Of a DNA stretch of 64,000 nucleotides, positions 43,327 through 51,252 are shown piece after piece. The notes under the pieces are model-generated. The model was not told the DNA's origin, made no database searches, and saw only the letters and a program-made list of their open reading frames with translations. A program made the translations under genes and the position numbers. The stretch is from Palsa-1447 sp964509885 (lineage in GTDB: Bacteria > Verrucomicrobiota > Verrucomicrobiia > Opitutales > Opitutaceae). How positions within the stretch are numbered: the first letter of the stretch is position 1; the number at the start of each line of letters is the position of its first letter. The DNA is taken from contig CAZDZL010000016.1 of NCBI GenBank assembly GCA_964509885.1, positions 1-64,000 on the forward strand, given 5' to 3'.

Positions 43327-44205
43327 ATAAGGTCGGATCGCCCCATTTCTGAGCTGTTTGCGCAGCGACGCCCGCTGCGCTCGATCGAGTTTTTCCCGCC
43401 CCGGGACGACGCGGGCGTCGACGCCCTCAGGCACACGGCCCTGGCGCTCAAGTCCATCTCACCGGACTTCGTCTCGGTCACCTACGGCGCGGGCGGGAGC
43501 ACCCGCCAGCGGACGGCCCAGGTGAGCGCCTTCCTCAAGGCCGACTTCGGCTTCACGGTCATGCCCCACCTCACCTGCGTCGGGCACACGCGCGGCGAGC
43601 TGAATGCGATCGCCGACACGATCCACGCCGACGGCTTCCGCAACATCATGACGCTCCGCGGCGATCCCCCGAAGGGATCCACGGAGTTCAAGGCGACCGC
43701 GGACGGGCTCAACTACGCGAACGAGCTCGTGGGCCTTCTCAAGGCGCGGCACCCGGACTTCTGCCTGGGGGTCGGCGGCTATCCCGAGAAGCACCCCGAG
43801 GCGCCGTCGTCGGAGGCGGACCTGGTCAACCTGAAGCGCAAGGTCGACGCGGGAGCCGACTTCGTGACGACGCAGCTCTTCTTCGACAACGCCTCCTATT
43901 ACCGCTTCGTCGAGAGGTGCAGGAAGGCGGGCATCACGGTTCCGGTCGTGCCGGGCATCATGCCCGTCCTCTCGCTCAAGCAGATCCAGCGCTTCACCGC
44001 GATGTGCGGGACGACGCTGCCGGCGACGCTTGTCCGTAGGCTCGAGGCCGCCGGCGAGACCGCCGAGATCGTCGAGTCGGTGGGGATTGACTGGGCGCTC
44101 ACCCAGATCCGCGACCTCCTGGCCCAGGGGGCGCCGGGCTACCACCTCTACATACTGAACCGCGCGAAGAGCGCGCTCGCCCTGGCCGCGGGCCTCGCGG
44201 CGTAG
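43324..44205 (+). CDS. metF: 5,10-methylenetetrahydrofolate reductase
   Basis: 293 residues. Reduces methylene-THF to methyl-THF with FAD and NADH, feeding methionine synthesis. Marks: SIEFFPPRDDAG, DFVSVTYGAGGST, MPHLTCVGHTR, NIMTLRGDPP and ADFVTTQLFFDN. The GTG at 43324 is the first start after an in-frame TGA at 43318, so the start is well fixed, and it lies inside the right arm of the palindrome. Short out-of-frame ATGs (43308, 43312, 43322) precede it and could lower translation. No metH in the window. Confidence 0.92.
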   Translation: MIRSDRPISELFAQRRPLRSIEFFPPRDDAGVDALRHTALALKSISPDFVSVTYGAGGSTRQRTAQVSAFLKADFGFTVMPHLTCVGHTRGELNAIADTIHADGFRNIMTLRGDPPKGSTEFKATADGLNYANELVGLLKARHPDFCLGVGGYPEKHPEAPSSEADLVNLKRKVDAGADFVTTQLFFDNASYYRFVERCRKAGITVPVVPGIMPVLSLKQIQRFTAMCGTTLPATLVRRLEAAGETAEIVESVGIDWALTQIRDLLAQGAPGYHLYILNRAKSALALAAGLAA

Positions 44206-44209
44206 GCCC

Positions 44210-44590
44210 CTACCCTCCCGCGAACACCGGCCGGAATCCGGCCTCGGAGAGGATCCGCGCCACGGTCTCCCTCTGGTCGCCCTGGATCTCGATCCGGCCG
44301 TCCTTGACGGTGCCCCCGCAACCGCAGGCGGCGCGCGCCTTCCTCATTAGCTGTTCTTTTTCCGGGAGCCCTATCCCGGTGAAGCCGTCGACGACCGTGA
44401 CGGTCTTGCCGCCCCGGCCGCCCTTCTCGCGCGTGATGTCGACGCGGCCCCTGTTGCGCTCGGGCTTTGAAGGAGCCGGCGGCGCCTTGGCGGGGGCGGG
44501 CGCCGAGGCCTTGAGCCCCGAGGCGTCCAGCGCGGCAAAGGGGTTCTGGGCCAGGCCCTCGCCGCCCTGTGTCGGTATCCTGTCGGCCAC
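44210..44590 (-). CDS. SUI1/eIF1-like translation factor (YciH type)
   Basis: 126 residues from a GTG at 44590. The carboxy 75 residues are the SUI1 fold: KTVTVVDGFTGIGLPEK, MRKARAACGCGGTVKDGRIEIQG and VARILSEAGF, as in archaeal eIF1 and bacterial YciH. Bacterial forms bind the 30S subunit and may check initiation. The first 50 residues are a low-complexity Ala/Pro linker. It starts two bases after the small unknown gene, in the same direction. Confidence 0.88.
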   Translation of the reverse strand: MADRIPTQGGEGLAQNPFAALDASGLKASAPAPAKAPPAPSKPERNRGRVDITREKGGRGGKTVTVVDGFTGIGLPEKEQLMRKARAACGCGGTVKDGRIEIQGDQRETVARILSEAGFRPVFAGG

Positions 44591-44592
44591 GG

Positions 44593-44826
44593 TCAGGGCC
44601 TCCCGCCGCAGGAGCCGACGGGTATCCCCGACTCCCCGCCGAGGAACATCAGGGCCTTCGGGTAGCTGCGCCGCTCAAGGAAATGGACCAGCTGCGGGTG
44701 GAGCGTCGCCCGGCCCTCCTTCAGGCACCCGTCGAGGAGCGCCATGCGGCCCGCGATGGCGTCGCCATCAGCGCGCTTGATGGCGTCCATTAGGGCTATA
44801 AGTGATTCCTTGATCTCGGCTTCCAT
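44593..44826 (-). CDS. small cytoplasmic protein of unknown function
   Basis: 77 residues from the ATG at 44826; the ORF extends to 45030 inside sucA and is not used. Two amphipathic helices (MEAEIKESLIALMDAIKRAD and LDGCLKEGRATLHPQLVHFL) precede a Gly-rich end. The sequence looks conserved in style, with charged helices and HPQL, and it leads into the SUI1 gene, but I do not recognise it. It could be a ribosome- or translation-linked adaptor given that neighbour; this is a guess. Confidence 0.5.
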   Translation of the reverse strand: MEAEIKESLIALMDAIKRADGDAIAGRMALLDGCLKEGRATLHPQLVHFLERRSYPKALMFLGGESGIPVGSCGGRP

Positions 44827-44986
44827 GGGCGTCGGAGTACCCACCCTAATACGCGCGCCGCCGTTGTGAAGCGCGATTGCAACCTCTGCGGAGAATCCCG
44901 CCGGGGCTTGAGTTCGGGGGGTCGGCATGCAGACTGTTGGCAAAACCCGCTCTAATAGCCGGCGCGCAAAGGCGCCGGCGTCCCAG

Positions 44987-47743
44987 ATGAATCCCACGAC
45001 CCTTCCCGTTCGCGCAAATGCTGATGTCATTGAGGCCGCCTACCGCCTCTGGCTGGACAACCCCGACGGGGTCGACCCGACCTGGCGGGCCTTCTTCCAG
45101 GGCTTCTCCCTGGGCAGCAACGGGGGCCCTATCGGCGAGGCCATCGAGGGCCAGGTCCAGCACGCGCCGATCATCGACAGCCTCAAGCAGTCGCACGTGC
45201 ACTACCTCATCGCGGCGTACCGCGCGATCGGGCACCTGCAGGCGCACCTGGATCCCCTGAGCGGCCCGCCCGCCCCGGTCGCGAAGCTCGCCCTCTCCCA
45301 GTTCCAGCTCGGCGACGCCGACCTCGACACGTCGTTCGACGTGGGCACCTACCTCGGCGGCGGCCAGATGAAGCTGCGCGATATCATCGCGTCGCTGGAG
45401 AAGACCTACTGCGGGCACGTGGGCGTCGAGTACGCGCACATCCAGGACCAGGACTGCCGGCTCTGGCTGCAGGAGCGGATCGAGTCCACGAGCCTCAGGC
45501 CGTCCTTCGCGAAGGCGCAGAAGGTGCGGATCCTCAGGCGCGTGCACAAGGCCGAGCTCTTCGAGAAGTTCCTTCACACGAAGTACGTCGGCCAGAAGCG
45601 CTTCTCCCTCGAGGGCGGGGAGACGATCATCGCGGCGCTGGACGCCGTCATCGACCACTGCCCGGACGCCGGCGTGGAGGAGATCGTCATGGGCATGGCC
45701 CACCGCGGCCGCCTGAACGTCCTCTGCAGCGTGATGCGCAAGTCGTTCGACCAGCTCTTCGAGCAGTTCTCGGAGAACTACATCCCGGATACGGTCGGGG
45801 GAGACGGCGATGTGAAGTACCATCTTGGATACGAGTCCGTGCTCACGACCACCTCGGGCAAGAAGGTCGAGGTCCGCCTCGCAGCCAACCCCTCGCACCT
45901 CGAGATCGTCGACCCGGTCGTCGAGGGCAAGACGCGCGCCCGCCAGCGCATCCGCGGCGACCAGGACGAGCGCCGCAGGGTCCTCGCGCTCCTCATCCAC
46001 GGGGACGCGGCGCTCGCCGGCCAGGGCGTCGTCGCCGAGACTCTCAACTTCTCGCAGCTGCCCGGCTACCGCACAGGGGGCACGGTCCACTTCGTCATCA
46101 ACAACCAGATCGGCTTCACGACCGACCCGCGCGATGCCCGCTCCACCCGCTACTGCACCGACGTGGCGAAGATGATCGAGGCGCCCATCTTCCACGTGAA
46201 CGGCGACGATCCGGAGGCCGTGTGCATGGTCTCCCAGCTCGCGCTCGACTTCCGCGTGCGCTGGAAGCGCGACGTGTTCGTCGACATGTACTGCTTCCGC
46301 AGGCACGGCCACAACGAGACCGACGAGCCGACGTTCACGCAGCCGATGCTGTACAGGACGATCGCGGCCCATCCCCAGGTCTCGGCCATCTACACCGCGG
46401 CTCTCGTCGCCGAAGGCACGATCTCCGCCGGCGAGGGCGACGCGATCAAGGACGAGTACTCCGCCTCGCTCGAGGCCAACCTCGCCAAGGCGAAGGAGCG
46501 CGAGGCCGCGAGGGCCGCGAAGAAGGGCCGCACCTCGAGCCCGTTCAAGGGGTCGACGGCGCAGTTCCAGCCCGAGTACCACCACACGCCCGTCGTCACG
46601 AGCGTGCCGGCGGAGGAGATCGACCGCATCGTGCGCGGGCTGACGGTGATCCCGGATACCTTCAAGGTGAACCCCAAGATCCGGCGCCTCCTGGACGCCC
46701 GCGCGCAGGCGCACCGGGACGGCGGCCCCGTTGACTGGGGCTTCGGCGAGGCGCTCGCCTTCGGCTCCCTCCTCGTCGAGGGGACGCCCGTCCGTCTCAG
46801 CGGCCAGGACTGCGAGCGCGGGACCTTCAGCCACAGGCACGCGGTCCTCGCCGACATCGACACGGGCGAGAAGTACACGCCCCTCAAGAACCTTGACCCG
46901 AAGCAGGCGAAGTTCTGCGTCTACAACTCGCTCCTGTCCGAGGCCGCGGTCCTCGGGTTCGACTACGGCTACTCGATGGACTACCCGGACATGCTCTGCC
47001 TCTGGGAGGCGCAGTTCGGCGACTTCGCCAACGGGGCGCAGGTCGTGATCGACCAGTTCATCGTGAGCGGCGAGTCGAAGTGGCAGCGCACCTGCGGGAT
47101 CGTGCTCCTCCTGCCGCACGGGTACGAGGGCCAGGGCCCGGAGCATTCGTCGGCGCGCCTCGAGCGCTTCCTGCAGGCGAGCGCCGAGGAGGACATCCAG
47201 GTCGTCAACGTGACGACGCCGGCCCAGTACTTCCACCTCCTTCGCCGCCAGGTGAAGCGCGACTTCCGCAAGCCGCTGATCGTGATGTCGCCGAAGTCGC
47301 TCCTGCGCCACCCGGCGGCGGTCTCCCGGATCACGGAGTTCACGGGCGGCGGCTTCCAGGAGGTCCTCGAGGAGGCGAGCGCCCCCGCCAACCCGTCCAG
47401 GATCATCCTCTGCTCAGGCAAGGTGTACTTCGACCTCCTGGACTACCGCGAGAAGAACGGGATAAAGGACGTGGCCCTCGTCCGCGTCGAGCAGCTTTAC
47501 CCGCTCCATGCCGACCGCCTGCGCGAGATCGCGGCGAGGCACCCCGACGCGCGCCTCGTATGGTGCCAGGAGGAGTCCCAGAACATGGGGGCCTGGACGT
47601 GGATCTGCCCGCAGGTCGCCGACATCTTCGAGAAGATCCCCCTCTATGCCGGCAGGGGCGCCTCGGCCTCCCCGGCCGTGGGCTCGCTCGCGATCCACAA
47701 GCGCGAACTCGCCGGGCTCCTCGAGGACGCCTACACACTCTAA
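44987..47743 (+). CDS. sucA: 2-oxoglutarate dehydrogenase E1 component
   Basis: 918 residues from the ATG at 44987; 44927 is also open but adds 20 basic residues. ThDP enzyme that decarboxylates 2-oxoglutarate and passes succinyl groups to the E2 lipoate. Marks: YRLWLDNPDGVDPTWRAFFQ, EIVMGMAHRGRLNVL, HGDAALAGQGVVAETL, HFVINNQIGFTT, GDDPEAVCMV and the carboxy LPHGYEGQGPEHSSARLERFL. It is first in a sucA-sucB-lpdA operon, so the TCA cycle is complete at this step. Confidence 0.95.
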   Translation: MNPTTLPVRANADVIEAAYRLWLDNPDGVDPTWRAFFQGFSLGSNGGPIGEAIEGQVQHAPIIDSLKQSHVHYLIAAYRAIGHLQAHLDPLSGPPAPVAKLALSQFQLGDADLDTSFDVGTYLGGGQMKLRDIIASLEKTYCGHVGVEYAHIQDQDCRLWLQERIESTSLRPSFAKAQKVRILRRVHKAELFEKFLHTKYVGQKRFSLEGGETIIAALDAVIDHCPDAGVEEIVMGMAHRGRLNVLCSVMRKSFDQLFEQFSENYIPDTVGGDGDVKYHLGYESVLTTTSGKKVEVRLAANPSHLEIVDPVVEGKTRARQRIRGDQDERRRVLALLIHGDAALAGQGVVAETLNFSQLPGYRTGGTVHFVINNQIGFTTDPRDARSTRYCTDVAKMIEAPIFHVNGDDPEAVCMVSQLALDFRVRWKRDVFVDMYCFRRHGHNETDEPTFTQPMLYRTIAAHPQVSAIYTAALVAEGTISAGEGDAIKDEYSASLEANLAKAKEREAARAAKKGRTSSPFKGSTAQFQPEYHHTPVVTSVPAEEIDRIVRGLTVIPDTFKVNPKIRRLLDARAQAHRDGGPVDWGFGEALAFGSLLVEGTPVRLSGQDCERGTFSHRHAVLADIDTGEKYTPLKNLDPKQAKFCVYNSLLSEAAVLGFDYGYSMDYPDMLCLWEAQFGDFANGAQVVIDQFIVSGESKWQRTCGIVLLLPHGYEGQGPEHSSARLERFLQASAEEDIQVVNVTTPAQYFHLLRRQVKRDFRKPLIVMSPKSLLRHPAAVSRITEFTGGGFQEVLEEASAPANPSRIILCSGKVYFDLLDYREKNGIKDVALVRVEQLYPLHADRLREIAARHPDARLVWCQEESQNMGAWTWICPQVADIFEKIPLYAGRGASASPAVGSLAIHKRELAGLLEDAYTL

Positions 47744-47745
47744 TC

Positions 47746-48957
47746 ATGCCCCTTGACGTCAAAATCCCGCCCATGGGCGAGTCCATCAGCAGCGGTATCC
47801 TCGCCAAATGGCACGTGAAGGACGGCGACGCCGTCAAGCGGGACCAGCCGCTCTTCGAGCTGGAGACGGACAAGATCACGTCCGAGGGCACCGCCGACGC
47901 CGCGGGGACCATCACGCTCAAGGTGGCCGCGGGCGCCGAGGTGAAGATCGGCCAGGTCGTCGCGTCGATCGAGACGGGGCCCGCGGGCGCCGCCCCTGCG
48001 CCGGCGGCCCCGGCCCCGAGGGCGGCCGACGCTGCGCCCCCGCCCAAGGCGGCTCCCGCGGCCTCCGCCGTCCAATCGCCCGCCGTCCGCCGGATCGCCG
48101 AGGAGACCGGGGTCAACCCCGCCGACGTCACGGGGACCGGAAAGGCCGGCCGCGTCACGAAGGGCGACATGCTCGCGGCCCCCGCCGCGGCCTCGCCGGC
48201 GCAGGCCCCCGCTGCAGCCCCAGCAAAGGCTCCCGCGGCGCCCCCGGCCCAGCCCGGCGAGCGCCAGACGCGCAGGAAGCTGACGCCGCTTCGCCAGAGG
48301 ATCGCCGAGCGCCTCGTCTCGGCGCAGCACTCCGCGGCGCTGCTGACGACCTTCAACGAGGTCGACATGTCGGCCGTGATGGCGCTTCGCTCCAAGTACC
48401 AGGAGGACTTCGTCAAGAAGAACGGACTCAAGCTGGGCTTCATGTCGTTCTTCGTGAAGGCCGTCGTCCACGCCCTGAAGGAGGTGCCCGCGATCAACAG
48501 CCAGCTCGAGGGCGACACGCTCGTCCAGAACCACTACTACGACATCGGGGTCGCCGTCTCGACCGAGAAGGGCCTCATGGTGCCGGTCATCCGCAACTGC
48601 GAGAGCCTCGGGATGGCGGCGATCGAGCGCGCGATCACGGACGCCGCGGGGAAGGCCCGCGACGGCAAGATCACGCTGGCCGACCTCGAGGGCGGCGTCT
48701 TCACGATCACGAACGGCGGGACCTTCGGCTCCCTCCTGTCGACGCCGATCATCAATCCTCCCCAGAGCGCCATCCTCGGGATGCACGCGATCAACGAGCG
48801 CCCCGTCGCGGTCGCGGGCCAGGTCGTCATCCGCCCGATGATGTATGTGGCCCTGACCTACGACCACCGCCTCGTCGACGGCCGCGAGGCCGTCACCTTC
48901 CTCGTCAAGGTGAAGCAGGAGGTCGAGGACCCCGCGCGCCTCCTCCTCGGGCTCTGA
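47746..48957 (+). CDS. sucB: dihydrolipoamide succinyltransferase E2
   Basis: 403 residues from the ATG at 47746, two bases after the sucA stop. Lipoyl domain 1-75 with the modified Lys in ELETDKITSEG; Ala/Pro linker; subunit-binding domain about 108-140 (SPAVRRIAEETGVNPADV); second linker; catalytic acyltransferase core about 175-403 with YDHRLVDGREAVTF (His and Asp of the active site). The open frame to 47080 lies inside sucA. E2 forms the core of the complex. Confidence 0.95.
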   Translation: MPLDVKIPPMGESISSGILAKWHVKDGDAVKRDQPLFELETDKITSEGTADAAGTITLKVAAGAEVKIGQVVASIETGPAGAAPAPAAPAPRAADAAPPPKAAPAASAVQSPAVRRIAEETGVNPADVTGTGKAGRVTKGDMLAAPAAASPAQAPAAAPAKAPAAPPAQPGERQTRRKLTPLRQRIAERLVSAQHSAALLTTFNEVDMSAVMALRSKYQEDFVKKNGLKLGFMSFFVKAVVHALKEVPAINSQLEGDTLVQNHYYDIGVAVSTEKGLMVPVIRNCESLGMAAIERAITDAAGKARDGKITLADLEGGVFTITNGGTFGSLLSTPIINPPQSAILGMHAINERPVAVAGQVVIRPMMYVALTYDHRLVDGREAVTFLVKVKQEVEDPARLLLGL

Positions 48958-48966
48958 GGCGCGCCC

Positions 48967-50364
48967 ATGGACCCGTTTGACGTCGCGATCATCGGCGCGG
49001 GCCCGGGAGGCTACGTGTGCGCGTTCCGAGCCGCGCAGCTCGGGCTCAGGGTCGCGCTGATCGAGAAGGGCGCCACGCTCGGCGGGACCTGCCTCAACGT
49101 GGGCTGCATCCCGAGCAAGGCGCTCCTCTACTCCTCCGAGCAGTTCGTCTTCGCCCGCGACCACGCCGCGGACCACGGGATCAGGGTCGGTCCCGTTTCC
49201 GCCGACATCGCCACGCTCCTGAAGCGCAAGGACGCCGTGGTCTCCAGGCTCGTCGGCGGGGTCGCCCTGCTCGCGAAGGCCCGGAAGGTCACCGTCATCA
49301 CGGGGGAGGCCTCGTTCACGTCGCCGACCGAGCTGTCGGTCAGGGGCGCGGGCGCCGCCGTCTCCGTCACGGCCAGGAACTTTGTCATCGCTACCGGCTC
49401 GGCGCCCGTCGAGCTGCCTTTCATGAAGTTTGATGGAGGGACCGTCGTCTCTAGCGACCAGGCGATCGCGTTCGAGAGGGTGCCGGCGAGTCTCGTCGTC
49501 GTCGGGGGCGGCGCCATAGGGCTCGAGCTGGGCTCGGTCTGGTCGCGCCTCGGCAGCAGCGTCACCGTCGTCGAGTTCCTGCCGAAGATCGTCGCCGCCT
49601 ACGACGACGACGTCGTGCGCACGTTCTCAAGGCTGCTGCAGAAGCAGGGGCTGAGGATCGAGACGGGCGCCAAGGTGACGGGCCTGAAGACCGCCGGGGG
49701 CCAGGCCGTCCTCACGGCGGAGCGCGAGGGCAAGGCGCTGGAGTTTCCCGCGGAGAAGGTCCTGGTCGCCGTGGGGCGCAGGCCCTACACGGACGGCCTT
49801 GGCCTCGACAAGGCGGGGGTCTCCCTTGACGAGAGGAAGCGGGTCAGGGTCGACGGGCGCCTTTCCACCGGCGTGCCGGGGATCTGGGCGATCGGCGACG
49901 TGGTCGCCGGCCCGATGCTCGCCCACAAGGCGGAGGAGGACGGCGCGGCCGTCGCGGAGTGGATCGCGGGGAAGGCCGGCCACATTGACTGGAACCTCGT
50001 GCCGGCGATCGTCTACACGGACCCCGAGGTGGCCTCGGTCGGCCTCGGCGAGGACGCCGCAAGGGCGGCGGGGGTCGCGGTCAACATCGGGCGCTTCAAC
50101 TTCGGGGCCAACGGGCGGGCGATCGCCAACGACGGGACGGACGGGTTCGTGAAGATCGTGGCCGACGCCAAGACCGACCGGATCCTCGGGGCCCAGATCC
50201 TCGGCCGCGGCGCCGGCGAGATGATCGCGGAGGTCGTGACCCACATGGAGTACGGCGGCAGCGCGGAGGACCTTGGGCGCACGATCCACGCCCACCCGAC
50301 GCTCAGCGAGGCGCTCAGGGAGGCCGGCCTGGCGGTGTCCAAGTCGGCGATCCATGCGATTTGA
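48967..50364 (+). CDS. lpdA: dihydrolipoamide dehydrogenase E3
   Basis: 465 residues. FAD disulfide reductase that reoxidises dihydrolipoate with NAD. FAD motif AIIGAGPGGYVCAFRA, redox pair GGTCLNVGCIPSKALL, NAD fold VVVGGGAIGLELGSVW, second FAD motif VPGIWAIGDVVAGPMLAHKA and the catalytic HAHPTLSEA with the partner His. Third gene of the complex operon, nine bases after sucB; it probably also serves the other 2-oxoacid dehydrogenase (E1 at 59678), which has no E3 here. Confidence 0.95.
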   Translation: MDPFDVAIIGAGPGGYVCAFRAAQLGLRVALIEKGATLGGTCLNVGCIPSKALLYSSEQFVFARDHAADHGIRVGPVSADIATLLKRKDAVVSRLVGGVALLAKARKVTVITGEASFTSPTELSVRGAGAAVSVTARNFVIATGSAPVELPFMKFDGGTVVSSDQAIAFERVPASLVVVGGGAIGLELGSVWSRLGSSVTVVEFLPKIVAAYDDDVVRTFSRLLQKQGLRIETGAKVTGLKTAGGQAVLTAEREGKALEFPAEKVLVAVGRRPYTDGLGLDKAGVSLDERKRVRVDGRLSTGVPGIWAIGDVVAGPMLAHKAEEDGAAVAEWIAGKAGHIDWNLVPAIVYTDPEVASVGLGEDAARAAGVAVNIGRFNFGANGRAIANDGTDGFVKIVADAKTDRILGAQILGRGAGEMIAEVVTHMEYGGSAEDLGRTIHAHPTLSEALREAGLAVSKSAIHAI

Positions 50365-50514
50365 CACGGGCGGCGCGATTGGGAAACCTACGCGCATCCA
50401 CCCCGGGGCCCTGACCCGGGGCAAAACCGTGCCCGCAACAAACTTACCAGCCCGAACCACCCGGCGGACCTGCGCCTGCCGCGCGCATTCCCGCAGCGGG
50501 GATCCCTCCCGCCC

Positions 50515-51213
50515 ATGACCCCGGCCGAACGCGAGGAGGCGCTGTCGCGCCGCGAGGAGAACGCCGCGATCCTGACGGCCAAGCTCGAGAGGGACCGCGT
50601 GGCGCTTGAGACCGACATCGCGGCCTCCGCCGCGGCGTCCAAGGCAGCGTCCGCGATCAACCGGGCGCTCCAGGCCGACGCCGCCAAGAAGGTGAAGGAA
50701 CTCGAGGCCGAGTGCGCGCAGTGGGAGGCCAAGCTCGCCCGCCTCAAGTCCGAGGCCGGCAAGCTGACGCCCGCCGCGCCGGTGCAGGCCCCGATGGGGG
50801 CCGCGGAGAAGGCCCAGCTCGAGAGGGACCTGGCCGCGCTCGCCGCGGACAGGTCCGCACTGGACGCGGCGAAGGCCGCGTTCGAGCGCGAGTCGGCGGA
50901 GAGCCAGGCGAAGGTCAAGGCCGAGGCGCTGGCGCTCGCGGAACTCAGGGGCAAATTGGTCGGCATCCGCAGCGAGCTCGAGGGGGGCGTGAAGGCCCGC
51001 GAGGCGGAGGTGAAGAAGAAGGAGGCGCACCTGGAGGCCGAGAGGGCCAAGCTCCAGGCGGGCGTCGACTCGCTCATGCGGGCCGAGGCCCAGCAGGCCG
51101 AGCAGCGCACGAAGCTGGAGGCGCAGGTTGCGGCGCTGGCCAGCAAGGAGGTCATGTTCGAGGAGCGCAACCGGCAGCTGCAGGAGCGGCTCAAGAATTT
51201 CGCAAAGGCCTGA
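50515..51213 (+). CDS. coiled-coil protein
   Basis: 232 residues, almost wholly Ala/Glu/Lys/Leu heptads (EEALSRREENAAILTAKLER to the end), broken near residues 85-95 by a Pro/Ala turn (LTPAAPVQAPMGAAE). No membrane helix, signal or enzyme motif. It starts 150 bases after lpdA and ends 39 bases before the chimera at 51253, so it may be expressed with it, as a scaffold or spacer. Unknown function. Confidence 0.55.
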   Translation: MTPAEREEALSRREENAAILTAKLERDRVALETDIAASAAASKAASAINRALQADAAKKVKELEAECAQWEAKLARLKSEAGKLTPAAPVQAPMGAAEKAQLERDLAALAADRSALDAAKAAFERESAESQAKVKAEALALAELRGKLVGIRSELEGGVKAREAEVKKKEAHLEAERAKLQAGVDSLMRAEAQQAEQRTKLEAQVAALASKEVMFEERNRQLQERLKNFAKA

Positions 51214-51252
51214 AGACGACCGATGACCCCCCGCTGATCGTCGAACAAGCCC

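Noticed and set aside
44846..47311. 821-residue open frame on the minus strand
   Set aside because: Antisense to sucA; low-complexity composition, no motif.
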